Source: Sambucus nigra (Eukaryota; Streptophyta; Magnoliopsida; Dipsacales; Adoxaceae). From it: DNA of 64,000 bases. Numbering within the stretch: the first letter of the stretch is position 1; each line of letters begins with the position of its first letter. Location of the stretch: positions 477,233,159 through 477,297,158 of the forward strand of contig OX422221.1 of NCBI GenBank assembly GCA_949130495.1, read 5' to 3'. This document shows, piece by piece, positions 1-10,402 of the stretch. Under the pieces are notes generated by a model. That model made no database searches. It had not been told where the DNA came from and saw nothing but the letters and a program-made list of their open reading frames with translations. Made by a program: the position numbers and the translations under genes.

Positions 1-834
1 TGTTAGGAACACTTACTAGTGAGCCTATCATTCCTCTGAAGGACTCTCCCTTCCTTGTACCTTCTCTATTCAGCATAAAGTTCACTTATCCCTTTCATTC
101 TTTATTCACTGTCGTCCTCTGACCGATCCTTAAGTGAATAGTTTAGGAACTGCATTCGATTGATTTTCGATGAACCAAAGGAACTAACGGTTAAATCCAT
201 CCAAAATAATCCTTTATGAGAAAAATATCCTTCTATCTTAAACATAGGGACTAGTGTTCCCACCATTTCAATATTGCTCCTATGAGCTAAAACTTTTCCT
301 TTAATTTTCACATATGGGTATTTCCATACCCTGCTCAAGGCCAAAGCCTCTGAGCCTTCTACTTCCACTGAATCACGTTACACTGACTCTATAAAATCTC
401 ACTTACATATGGTTATTATCTAAGATATTTCAAACCTCTTCCCAATTTAACTTCACTGGGTAATTAAAGTTTAGTACCACTCCTTACGACAGTGGTACTT
501 GAATAATTATAACTACTATACCTTAGTAGTCATTGCAACAATCCTTAGTTATTTCCACAAGGACGGTCCTAGTCTCCGACTTCAACTAACTGTTCCAACT
601 AAGCCTCGCCTCCTACTTCCCTAATCACGGCCTTCCTAGGTCTCCCTTCCTCGATCAGCACACGAACCTCAAACGAGCGCGTAAAAATATTTACTATAAT
701 ATTACATAATAGCGGGAGAACGAAATCTCACAAGAGAAATCAACAATCCTAATCCTAAGGCTCTATATCAAATCGAGAGTAACGCTGAAAGTGTAGTACG
801 TATGCACAGATTCCTAAGGACACTAGAACCTGAT
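1..834 (-). mobile_element. Tekay-like Ty3 element: start of internal region, runs off left edge
   Basis: This is the sequence directly downstream, on the minus strand, of the primer-binding site at 846-835, so it should be the untranslated leader and possibly the first part of gag of the element whose 5' LTR lies at 849-3924. I see no zinc knuckle, protease or RT motif here. The only open frame of note is the 88-codon one at 102-368. Assignment rests on its position next to LTR and PBS, not on protein similarity. The rest of the element lies outside the window. Confidence 0.5.
102..368 (-). CDS. Unrecognised 88-codon ORF in the internal region
   Basis: An open frame of 88 codons on the minus strand, about 470 nt downstream of the primer-binding site of the Tekay-like element, where a gag start would be plausible. 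The predicted protein is basic in its middle and acidic at its C-terminus (ends in a short Asp/Glu-Ser run). I do not recognise a family, and it has none of the landmarks of Ty3 gag such as a CCHC knuckle. A second short open stretch follows the stop in the same frame, which would fit a mutated longer frame. It could equally be chance. Confidence 0.2.
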   Translation of the reverse strand: MEVEGSEALALSRVWKYPYVKIKGKVLAHRSNIEMVGTLVPMFKIEGYFSHKGLFWMDLTVSSFGSSKINRMQFLNYSLKDRSEDDSE

Positions 835-846
835 GCTCTGATACCA
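835..846 (-). other. Primer-binding site, initiator tRNA-Met type
   Basis: Read on the minus strand this is TGGTATCAGAGC, the standard plant LTR-retrotransposon primer site complementary to the 3' end of initiator tRNA-Met. It starts two bases after the LTR end (…TATCACA, ending at 849). It fixes the orientation of the element: the LTR is to the right and the internal region to the left. Confidence 0.9.
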
Positions 847-1316
847 TATGTGATACCCCGCCTAATTTAATACTGGGCGATCAATCCTGTACAAAATTAA
901 AACATGAGTCTCATATGGTTTATTCTCAGCATCACTGTCAAAAACCAATTTAATTACTAATAACATATTAGACTGGAGTCAAAATTTTATTTAACTAATC
1001 TTTTTAAACAAACCATTCAAATTAAAACATCCACAACAATGTATAAGAAGAACTGAAATGAAATAAAATCACCGAACACTCGATTTAACATCATACAACC
1101 AAATAAAAATGGCCGCACTAAAAGGCAGTAAAAGTATAACTAAATGAAATTGGGTTATTAGCACGAATTTTTATACAACATCTCCTATTTAGATTACAAT
1201 GATGGAAGCGTCTATAGTATACATGCATGCATCCACAGCTGCTGCAGTAGACGTCTGACTCGCAGGAATCATCATCTAGGTGCCCTGTGTCTGGACACCT
1301 ATAATATACATGCATA

Positions 1317-1340
1317 CATATATATATATATATATATATA
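1317..1340. repeat. (TA)n microsatellite
   Basis: About twelve TA units inside the U5 part of the Tekay-like LTR. Confidence 0.95.
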
Positions 1341-2973
1341 GCAAAAGAGGAAATTATAGAGACGTGTCAAATACCGAGTGTGAAAATAGTTTGCAAGTGC
1401 ATAAATGCTTTATTTTTTTAAAAAAATAAGTTTTATCTCATATTTAAATTGGTATCGCACTCCCATGAGATACCCCTCACCCTTTTTCTAATGGTGCACA
1501 CCTATCGCATCCCTCTAAACATCCTAGTTAAGAAACCCTGCCTAACTAATCCGCCACCCCCAAACTCTGAAAGTCCTAAGTAAACCGAGTACTAAGGGCT
1601 AAACTACTCCTCAGTCTCAACACTGTGCCATGTTCGTGCGTGGGGTGTCTCGTAAAGCGAAATCCAAACAAGGAACCCCCCGATACACTACTACTTTGCA
1701 GCGTCGATCGTCGAGATTCATTAGGCCCTCAGTACATAACGCGTATATAAAAACTCATATAAATATGTATACACATATGATTCTCATTATAATATACAAA
1801 TTACAACTTAAGTCAGAATAAAATCTCCCGGAATGAGAATGGACTCTTATTCATCTTTACTCTTTACTCTAGTTAAAGATATATGATATTTTGTCCTCAT
1901 ATACAGACAATATACTTTTACACAACAAGTATAATAACCATCCCACTGAGCTATAACTCGAGGATGCAGTCTCATAGTGCCTATCTAAATCCGAGTTTAC
2001 TCATTGTACCACGGTACCAAGCCAGACTTATTCATGGTCATGGTAAAATACACAACGGTGGAGGTAGTCATGTTCCCTCTGTAAGTGGAGTTACACACAT
2101 CGCACTCGAACGCGGGACGAATAACCTGGGGATATACTCTCCTTGCTCCTCAAGCCATGGGATTCACCCACATCGCGCAACCTCCCTGGATTGCACTAGA
2201 GGGAAAATATATAATCTAGCTGTTCCAACCCTATAGCAAAGGAAATCCCATGGAATCAGCCTCTAAGATACAAACATATCAATCACACACAGATATATAT
2301 GTATTCCAGTATTATATGTATATATCTTATAACAACATTGATATATAATTTATCTCACTTCTCAATACATAAGGCTATAATTGCCCAACTCTCGTAGCGA
2401 TAGCCAATAAATCTCGAATGTTCCCATTCGTAATAGTATATAAGCACCAATACGCTTAAATACTAAACCCCAAAAGTGTTCCCTCACTTCCAACATAACT
2501 CGTACCTTAATCGCTTTTAAGGATTTATATACCCTCCAATTATACCAATTCCCATTAGATAAATAAGTATGCCCTAAACTTATTTAATCCCCAAGGTTAT
2601 CGCTAAAGCATCTAGCCCATATCCTCTATTTTAATCCTATCCACATCCTAGGATTTTACTCCGAACATGTAGGTGGCATATAAATATATTTCTACATGCC
2701 CAATTATTTATATATAATCACTCAAAATACATTTAGAAGTCCCCATTCTATTTTAGGAACCCTAAACATTAAACTCCCAAATTTATTTTCCTCAAAACCA
2801 TTCTTTTTGCGACACACATCTATACTCTCTTCAAGTCCCAAATATAACTCCCTCAATTGATTAGGAATACATTACCCTTGATGAATATTTATTTTCTCAA
2901 ATAAATAGGCTAAAAACCATAAATGGGGGAATTTATCCCATTTAATTTAACTAAGCCTAAATTGCCAAAATAA

Positions 2974-3023
2974 CTGTTTGATCGATCGATCGAGCCTTAG
3001 TCATCGATCGATCGATCAAACAG
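2974..3023. repeat. Perfect 20-bp inverted repeat made of GATC units
   Basis: Positions 2974-2993 (CTGTTTGATCGATCGATCGA) are the exact reverse complement of 3004-3023, with a 10-nt spacer. Each arm contains three to four GATC units. In the LTR transcript it could fold into a strong hairpin. It lies about 460 nt downstream of the TATA box, in the transcribed part. The surrounding LTR is AT-rich and has no similar structure. Confidence 0.9.
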
Positions 3024-3480
3024 GGCAGCTTCTTCTTTGCCCCTGTTTTTGGACATTAACATTCCCACCAAGCTTTATACTCCTTCTCCCAACCTAATTT
3101 AACCACAAACAACTAATTATGCACAAGGGAAATAGGTTCTAAACATCCTAGAACCAAGAATCAATAATTAAATTCAATTAATTCCTAAGTTTCTCCAATT
3201 TGACATTTTCTAGGTTTTACCCATTAAACTTTCAAAAATCCCGTTTGATTCATGATCACCCAATCCCAAAATCATAAAATTTTTTATTACCAATTTTTAA
3301 TATCTCATTTATGCTCAAAATAAATAAAGCAAGTAAACACTTGCCTCGTGGATAAAATCCGACGACCTCGAGTCGAATCCCGCGGAGTTTGGCCAGAATC
3401 TACTTTTCCTCTCCCTTTCTTTCTTCCTTCCTCTCTTCTCTTTCTCTCGTTATTTCCTTTTTACCCCACTCCCTCTTGCC

Positions 3481-3489
3481 TTATATAGG
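3481..3489 (-). promoter_or_regulatory. LTR TATA box
   Basis: On the minus strand this reads CCTATATAA, followed by a purine-rich stretch. It is the best TATA match within the LTR and lies about 435 nt from its 5' end, a normal distance for a U3 promoter. The transcript would start near 3450 and run leftwards through the rest of the LTR. Confidence 0.6.
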
Positions 3490-3924
3490 AGACAATAAGG
3501 GTTTATCCCTTTAAAACCCCAGAATGACTCGTTTACTCAATTGCGAGTCCCTATTAGCTCAAAAACTCCCGGAGCCTAAATAATACCCCCGGATACTCTT
3601 TTCTGATTATCCCAGCCATTCTAAAACTAACCGCGCACTCAAAATTCCCATCCGAGGCACTTGACCGCAATCCACTAATTTAACCCAATACGTCTCAATG
3701 CGGTTTTTCCAATTAAAATATTATTCTTCGTCGCTTTACTCAACTGCGACATATAATTAAAATACTCCAACTCATTTAATTAATCTCAAAAGTAAATGAA
3801 ACAGCCCCCGAATAATAATCAATTGCTCTTAAATCCCAAAATTATTTTTCGTAGGATTTTCCTTAATCTCCAAATTACGCCCACTTATGAAATTTAATTA
3901 TCCCTAAAAATGTGTGGTGTTATA

Positions 3925-5067
3925 GCCTCCTTATGTGGTTCTCGCCCTATTAGAACCAAAGAAGGATGGTAGATGGAGTATGTGTGTTGTTAGCCGAGGT
4001 ATTAACAAGATCACCGTTAAGTACATATTTCCTCTTCCTATGCTGGAAGATATATTATATCAACTCCACGGTGCGAGGGTTTTCTCTAAACTTGACCTAA
4101 AGAGTGGGTATCATCAAATTCATCTAAAATCGGGGGATGAGTGGAAAACTTCCTTTAAGAAGGAGGATGGATTATACGAGTGGACGGTGATGCCTTTTGG
4201 CCTCTCCAATGCTCTATCTACTTTTATGCGGGTGATGACACAGATAGTATGCCCTTTCATGGGAAAATTTATGGTTTTGTATTTTGATGACATCCTTATC
4301 TATAGTCGATCGAAGGAGGAACACCTCAACAATGTGGCTCAGGTATTATGGGTCTTATACGTTGAGCGCTTCTTCCTTACATTGAAGAAGTGCGCTTTTA
4401 TGGTACCATTAGTGACCTTTTGGGGATATGTGGTGTCAAGTGACGGCATCAAGGTGGATGATGCCAAAGTTCTGGCGGTAGTGGATTGGCCCCCACCATC
4501 GACGTTCTTTCAGCTGCGCAGCTTTCATGGCCTAACAGACTTTTATATGCATTTTATTGTCGGATTCATCACTGTTATGGCTCCTATTACTGATTTAATG
4601 AGTACTTCTTCGAGTACCGAGTTACGATGGACACTAGAGGTCGATGCCGCATTTAGATGCATCAAGGAGTTGATGATGATGGCTCCTATCCTCGCTTTAC
4701 TAGATTTTGATCAGTTATTTGAGTTATCTTACGATGCTTGCAAGATAGGGGTGGGCTCTGTCTTGAGTCATAATGGGAAGACCATTGAATTTTTAGCTAG
4801 AAATTTACGGGAGCAGCCTTACACTATTCTACCTATGACTTAGAGTTCTATGCAATGTTCATGGCCGTGAAGTTTTGGTCACCTTATCTCCTACATAAGG
4901 AGTTCATGATCAAATCTAATCATGAAGCCTTATGATTCCTCCATAGCCAGAGGCGTGTTAGCGACAGATACGCCAAGTGGACACCCTACCTACAGCGTTA
5001 CACCTTCCACATTCAATAGAATCCTTGGAAGGGTAACATAGTAACAGATGCACTTAGCCGGTGTGCT
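3925..5067 (+). pseudogene. Chromovirus reverse transcriptase / RNase H, partial
   Basis: RT copies the element RNA into DNA in the virus-like particle. The fragment enters in the middle of the fingers subdomain (PKKDGRW) and shows LDLKSGYHQI, the palm motif MPFGLSNA, and the catalytic YFDDIL (near 4280). RNase H starts around the ALLDFDQLFELSYDA stretch (near 4690). The long frame ends at a stop at 4841-4843. RNase H continues to about 5067 in other frames with a further in-frame stop (near 4932), ending in a TDALSR-like motif. Several residues normally conserved near the fingers (the MCVDSRAINK region) are altered. It is inactive because it lacks its N-terminus and is frameshifted. Confidence 0.85.
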
Positions 5068-5070
5068 CAT

Positions 5071-6490
5071 GTGCTAGTGACTTTGTGGAGTTGGATTTTT
5101 GGATTCGACCAGATTCGAGGTCTCAATCCAATAGATATGGATTTGGTACCCATTTATATCGCTTGCCAGCAGTGCAATGGTGCTTTGGGTGAGTATTTAC
5201 TACAGGATGGGTTTTTACATCGTGGGACAGCCATGTGTATTCCTTCTTCCTCCTTACGGGAGAAGATTATTTATAAGGTTCATAGGGGTGGTTTAGCGAG
5301 TTACTTAGGACAGGAACGCATCCATGCATTGTTACGAGACCATTTTTATTGGCCGACTATGAGACGGTATACTAATGATTTTATTCGACATTGTTATACC
5401 TGTCAAACGGCCAAGGGACAACACTCTAATGTTGGTTTATACACCTCCTACTGATACTTGAGCACCGGTGGTGGGACGTGTCAATGGGTTTCATTGTGGG
5501 CCCTCCCCGTATGTCCAGTGGGAATGATTCTATCTTTGTGGTAGTGGATCGATTCTCCTAGATGTCTTATTTTATTATGTGTTCTCGTACCACATAGGCT
5601 TCTCATATCACGTCCTTGTACTTCTGAGAGATTGTTCGCTTACACGACGTTCCCCGCAGCATTACTTTCGATCGCGATGTTCGCTTTACATGAAATTTAT
5701 GGAAGACATTATGGCGTTTACTACAGACGTAGCTCCATTTTTTTACTGCCTTTTATCCACAGATCGAAGGACAGACATAGGTGGTCAATAGGAGTGTTAG
5801 AGAACTTTTGCATTGCTTGACATCTAAGCATCCCCACTAGTGGGATATTGTGATTGCACAGGCCGAATTTTCTTTCAATAATACCAACAACTGTTCTACA
5901 TGCTTATCATCTTTTCACATTGTGTTGTGTCAGTCCCCCACGTGACTATCTACCTCGTTGAGCTCCCATCGATAGTTCCTCTGTTCCCGTCCGATGAGGA
6001 GTTTGGGACCCATTTGACATCTGTCCAGGCCAATGTCCATTATCGTCTTCAGACCATTTATGCCTCTTATAAAGAGGCAGTTAATGCACATCACCTCTTT
6101 GTTTCTTACCAGCAAGGTGATTTCATTATGGTGTATCTCTAGAAACCACATTGTGTTAGCAAAGGCAATAAGCTCCTTATGAGACATTTTGGACCTTTTC
6201 CCATTGTTCGATATTGTAGGACGAATGCTTATGAGGTTTACCTTCCTTCGAACTTTCGTACGCATCGCACATTTAATATGGTAGACATTTCTCCTTTCAA
6301 AGGCACCCATTATCCTCCTATTCCTCTTCCCTCTTTATTGACACACCCAGTCCTCTCCCATGTTAACTACGTTGAGGGTATACTTGATTCCTCTTTTGTC
6401 TCCTCTGTATCAGGGGATTACACCCGATATTTGGTCCGTTGGATAGGCCGACCTGAGACCGAGGATCTTAGATTGCTGAGGCAACCTTAA
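5071..6490 (+). pseudogene. Chromovirus integrase with chromodomain-like C-terminus, decayed
   Basis: Integrase inserts the cDNA; the chromodomain tail of chromoviruses steers it to heterochromatin. The N-terminal zinc-binding region is visible at about 5270-5430 (VHRGG…HALLRDHFYWPTM…CYTCQ). The core start follows in another frame near 5480-5580 (SMGFIVG…VVVDRFS), where the first catalytic Asp would lie. The centre (5580-5900) is scrambled by indels, and the second Asp and Glu cannot be found reliably. The C-terminal part at 6179-6490 shows the GPFPIV…AYEVYLPS tail and a chromodomain-like YLVRWIGRPE. At least three frameshifts and several stops make it non-functional. Confidence 0.75.
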
Positions 6491-6556
6491 AACATGTTGA
6501 TCCCAATTTCTTTCAGCAGTACTATGCCTATATGGATTCTTCTCAAGGAGGGAGAG

Positions 6557-6801
6557 TGATGCAAGAGCATAGTACATAGGCATCCTTTTATATTTTCTTA
6601 TTTTTTTGTTCTTTTTTAGGCTTTTACTTGTTTAGTATAAATATCCATTGGGCCCCTCATTGTATTACTGTTGACATTTTGATATTGAGAGTTTAGAGAG
6701 AGAAATAAGAACCCTCTTTCATTTTCCAAGTCATTGTTGTTGTTGTTGTTGTTGTGTAGTTAACTTCTTCTTTTTATGCTTTCGGGCCCTAATTCACATC
6801 A
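6557..6801 (+). mobile_element. 3' LTR of the chromovirus, about 245 bp
   Basis: It begins with TGATGCAAGAG directly after the polypurine tract AAGGAGGGAGAG (6545-6556) and ends near …TTCACATCA at 6801, where LINE sequence resumes. A TATA-like TAGTATAAATA lies at about 6635. A (TTG)n run occupies about 6734-6756 in the downstream part. The exact right boundary is uncertain by a few bases because the 5' LTR and the left target duplication lie outside the window. Confidence 0.7.
6734..6756. repeat. (TTG)n microsatellite
   Basis: Seven to eight TTG units in the U5 part of the chromovirus 3' LTR. Confidence 0.95.
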
Positions 6802-6806
6802 ATTAA

Positions 6807-7288
6807 TTAAGTGTGATTTATAGAGTGCGACATTCTTCCTGATTTGAAAAATTCTTTAATAAGATTACAAGCTATGGGTCTAACCTCTTGCCAATGGATT
6901 TGGTAAAATTCAGCCATCAGTCCATCCAGAACTCGGCTCTTATTTTTTCCCATTCGCTTTAGGGTGGACCATATCTCCATTTTTGTAATCGGTTCTAATA
7001 ATTTGGCTTTGTCCAAAGGTGTTATTTGAGTAAAAGGATAGTTAACATGATCCAACTGTGGATTAGTTGTTTAAAAGAAATCCTCATAATGTTATTGAAA
7101 TTGAGTATTAATGTCATGTTAGAGTTTATGCCATTGAGAATATGGATTAAAAATCGCATGAATTGTATTGATAGGACGTCGATGATTAACACGGGCGTGG
7201 GAAAATTTTGTGTTTTCATCTCCCTCCAGATTCCACTTTAGTTTGTATTTAATTTTCCAATGTTGGTGCTCTTGAGATAGGCATAGTG
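6807..7288 (-). pseudogene. LINE reverse transcriptase, N-terminal part
   Basis: The stretch before RT is recognisable near 7240-7160 (minus) as DENTKFFHA-like residues in one frame, typical of plant L1 elements. The RT start is at 7055-6807 in another frame, with the LINE-specific pattern of a Met-Gly-Lys block, a degenerate (S)RVLDGLMAEFYQIHW segment (normally a KAPGPDG core) and an FF-x-x-G-R-M block. The active-site YADD box is not present: the gene is truncated at 6802 by the chromovirus LTR. At least one frameshift separates the two parts. Confidence 0.75.
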
Positions 7289-8235
7289 TCAGTTCCTCTT
7301 GAATTTCATGTTCTTGAGAGAGAGAGTTAAGTGGTCAGGAGAGTTCTCCAGGTGCTTATGCACCTGTAAAAGCTCTTGTTGTAGTTTTGATATTTTACTT
7401 GCCATGTTCCCAAATACCTGTTTTCTCCATACAATGGCCTCTTGTCTGAATAGGTGGGTTTTACTAAGGAAGAAAGACACCGGTGGCCCAGCTATCGGCC
7501 GACTCCATATGTCATAAAGCATCTCATGGAATGACGGATAACTCCCCCTTTCCTTACAATAGATAAATGGTTTTGTGAATTTCAAATGGTTGGGCATACT
7601 GTCTAGCAAAAGAGGGTAGTGGTCCGAACCTAAATTTGGTATGTGAGTAACCAACGTATTAGGATACAATCTTAACCATTTCATATCCTCTAGGCTCCTT
7701 TCCAACCGTTCACGTACGTGGTGCCCAAAAGAAGTGTTAGCTTTCTAGGTGAAAGATGTCCCACTAAATCCTAGGTCATGAATGTTGTTATTTGTCATAA
7801 ATTTATGTAATGCCTGTGCACGTGTGGTGTAGAAACTTTTACCCCTATATTTTCATGCGAACGTAAAATAGTGTTAAAGTTCCTCATGAGTAACCAGGAG
7901 TTCATAACAGAAGTTGATAATTGATGTAGCTCTTGCCATACATGAGTTTGAGATGGAGGGTGGGGAGGCATGTAAACTGCAATGAGCTCCATGGGTCCCA
8001 CTGTAGGATCACATTCAACTAGGACATGTATGAACCGCAAGGAAACAACTATTTTGTGTGCTGTGGTAGGAATTTCCATCCATAGGATCCAGACACCTCC
8101 TGATTGTCCAGTAGTAGGTGAAACAAAATAATTACGGAAAGGAAAGCGTCCAATCTCGACAAGAGATCTTCTTGCATCCATGCGAGTGTCCAAGATGACT
8201 GCAATATGGGGTTGACGATGATGAACAAAATTCAT
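7289..8235 (-). pseudogene. LINE AP-type endonuclease
   Basis: The endonuclease of L1 elements nicks target DNA to prime reverse transcription. The N-terminal half is at 8235-7795 (minus). It has the DTRM stretch, the SGGVWILW segment and an MRNFNTIL element near 7880 that corresponds to the conserved GDFN box, with Gly-Asp changed to Arg-Asn. The C-terminal half is in another frame at 7705-7289 and contains LGSDHYPLLLD (near 7632-7605), the conserved SDH box with catalytic His. A frameshift lies between 7795 and 7706. Changes in the GDFN box also argue against activity. Confidence 0.8.
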
Positions 8236-10287
8236 GAATTATGGCAGAAAATTTGGGCGGGTCGTGCCCCTAACATCCACAGTAAAATCTTCTTTAGGTG
8301 TATTTGAAGGTTTGATCGCATCAGGATTGGCTCTGGGAGAGTTATACAAATTCATTTTGTAGGACTGGGTTGATCATTAGTTGTGCTTCGTTTGTACCTA
8401 ATGGGCATGAAATGTGAAAATTGACACCGATTCTGGGTGATATGTGTCACGATGTTGCGCGACCTCTATGTGGAAGCGATGGCGTTGTAGTTGGTAATGA
8501 AATATGTGGGGAATGGTGCAGTTTTCCTTGATGAGTAAGTCGTGTGGGCCTCATTATATAATTATGTGACTATTTAGTTAGGACTTGGGATCTAGTTGTG
8601 GGTGGTTTTTGGTGCTTGTGTTGCCTAGGTGTAGGGGACGGAGGGGTTCTCAGGCTTAGTCATGGAAGGGGTCATTGAAAACGGTTTGAACCCGGTGACG
8701 TCGATGGGATATTTGAAAATGGTTGGGAAGTCGGGACTGGGGCTTTGTTGTTCAATGATGGTCAGATGATTTGGGCTTCTGCTCAGTATCGATTTGAGTA
8801 TGCTGATTTTCTAAATTTAGGTTTTTATTTATATCCAACGTGCATGTCTCATGCACGTCCAGTTGGTTTTGAATTTTTTTTCACAATGCCACGTAGAGAT
8901 TGAGGAGGCCACGTAGGCTCACTGTTGTTCTCATCCAGTTCAGTAATTATCTTTTGATTGGAGAGTTTGTCCACTAGTATTTTGTCTTCTTGGTTTACTA
9001 CCTTTGATGTCTTATTTTTAACCACTATAGGTCTGGATCAGAAATAGGGAATTGAGTACCTATTATGGATGTTGATCCACCCTCAAAAAGACCGGATTGC
9101 TTTCTAATTTTTTACCATCTCCGTCGCCCTGCAACCCTAAGCCTATTTTTTGTTTGCATGTATGAGTTGTCATTCGTGTTATCACCATGGCTAGTAATGT
9201 CGTTATCATTGTGGATTTTCTGACGTGGTGGTCTATGTGAGACCACATGCCACTATTGCTCCATCGCTTTTTTTCCAATGTCAGTGTCCATTTTTCTAGT
9301 GGGTACGGAGATATTTTTTTTACATTGTCCATTTGTATGTCCCACTAGGATATATGTGAAGTAAATATCCGTTTTAAGTTCGTATACAATGTTACGTAAA
9401 ATACGACCAATTTTGATTTTGGAGGTAAAGGCTTTTTAATATTGAATTCTACACATACTCGCGCGTATCAAGCCCGACCCATAGACTCCGTATGAAGGTC
9501 AATTTTTAAGAGGTTATCCAAGGAGGATGCAATGCATTGAAGAAAATCACGATAATAGTATTCTATGGGTAGTTCATGGATTTTGACCCAAAGGCACATA
9601 TTGTTTATATTTTCCGATGATGGCCGAAAGTTTTTTCTCCATCTCTGCACCGAGAGATAGTGGTCTTCTAAAAACCATGGATCCCTGCAATTACTATTAT
9701 GCAATCTTCTGCTTAGGAGAGGCTTATGAGGTAGAAATTATTTCCTATATTTTTTATAAAAATACTTCCTTTGCGAGTTAGTAGTAATGCTAGTCGTTGG
9801 AATGATAAAAACTTCCCTAATAGTTTGATGATTAAGGAGTTTATCCATTTTTGGCGAACTTTTGAAGTTCTTGGCTACCAAATTTCATTACAGGAGTATT
9901 GGTTATTTGATCAGTCTCGTCATCTAATTCATCCTCAGACTCATAATCTTCCCGATTGAGATTTATTTCCCAGGACGAGAAAAATGTACGCGTTGTTGTT
10001 GCTATTTTGATTACCTGGTGAATTTGTGTGTCCCACATACCTCGATGCAGGTTGTCTATTGGTTTGCTGAGCAGCTTGTCACGATAATACATCATGTGCA
10101 TTATTTGCATGATAGCTTTATTTTTTCCCATGTCAGTTTTTTCGTCTTCTATGGTTACCTCTGTGAGCTGAGCGGGTTCATTTGGGTTTGGTGGTTTTGG
10201 CGGAGGAAGATTGTTTATGAGGTTTAGGTTTTGGGAGGTTTCTAAATTTATAGAGAGAAAAGTCTTTTTTACGCATGCTAAAACCAT
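8236..10287 (-). pseudogene. LINE ORF1 (gag-like, DUF4283 plus zinc knuckle), fragmented
   Basis: ORF1 proteins bind LINE RNA. The N-terminal fragment is at 10287-9841 (148 codons, Pro/Asn-rich, then a DKLLSKP stretch like other plant L1 ORF1 starts). At 9704-9468 a segment with PWFLEDHYLSVQRW and WVKIHELPIEYY matches the DUF4283-type domain of these proteins. Around 9370-9335 in another frame is a decayed zinc knuckle (VGHTNGQCKK; the first two cysteines are replaced). Fragments at 9332-9063 and the part down to 8236 would be the variable C-terminal region, with no motif I recognise. Multiple frameshifts and stops. Confidence 0.7.
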
Positions 10288-10373
10288 AGAAACTGCTAAT
10301 AAGCTTTAGTAAGATTTAGTCAGAGTTTAATCACGACAATAAATTAAGTTTTCTTTTTCATAATATATATATA

Positions 10374-10402
10374 CTAGCGGATACCCGTGCCTGAAGGCAC
10401 GG
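10374..10402 (-). other. Helitron 3' terminus: hairpin plus CTAG
   Basis: CCGTGCC (10385-10391) pairs with GGCACGG (10396-10402) around a TGAA loop. Seven bases away is CTAG (10374-10377), followed on the minus strand by T. Hairpin, short spacer, CTRR end and insertion next to T are the defining 3' features of Helitrons. Confidence 0.8.

Larger units (their letters stand above)
849..3924 (-). mobile_element. 5' LTR of a Tekay-like Ty3 element, about 3.1 kb
   Basis: The LTR is bounded at 849 by TGTGATACC (its 3' end, next to the primer site) and at 3924 by GGTGTTATA (its 5' end). These form an imperfect terminal inverted repeat, TGTGATACC versus TATAACACC, and the canonical TG at the 5' end has become TA. 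The AACACCACACATTTTTAGG start resembles Tekay-clade chromovirus LTRs. It abuts the RT of another element at 3925, so it marks the point of insertion. Short open frames at 1118-1315, 1630-1821 and 1883-2236 have no coding character. With the TATA box at 3481-3489, U3 would be about 440 bp and the transcribed R-U5 part unusually long, about 2.6 kb. Confidence 0.75.
3925..6801 (+). mobile_element. Chromovirus-type Ty3 element, 5' half removed by nested insertion
   Basis: From left to right this contains part of RT, RNase H, integrase with a chromodomain-like tail, a polypurine tract at 6545-6556, and a 3' LTR at 6557-6801. The 5' LTR, gag, protease and start of RT are missing because the Tekay-like LTR at 849-3924 sits inside RT. 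They should resume beyond the Tekay-like element, outside the window. The element is itself inserted in a LINE, whose RT resumes at 6802. RT wording and the C-terminal chromodomain place it among chromoviruses; I do not assign a clade. Confidence 0.8.
6802..10373 (-). mobile_element. L1-type LINE, 3' part removed by nested insertion
   Basis: Read on the minus strand, the order is ORF1 (10287 to about 9063), endonuclease (8235 to about 7289) and the beginning of RT (to 6807). This is the usual order of plant L1 elements. The RT is broken off just after the motif before its first catalytic region, exactly at the end of the chromovirus LTR, so the chromovirus inserted into the LINE. No poly-A tail is in the window. 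All frames are interrupted, so this is an old copy. Confidence 0.85.

Noticed and set aside
1630..2236. Plus-strand ORFs of 63 and 117 codons
   Set aside because: They lie in the antisense of the Tekay-like LTR, without start context, codon character or family resemblance.
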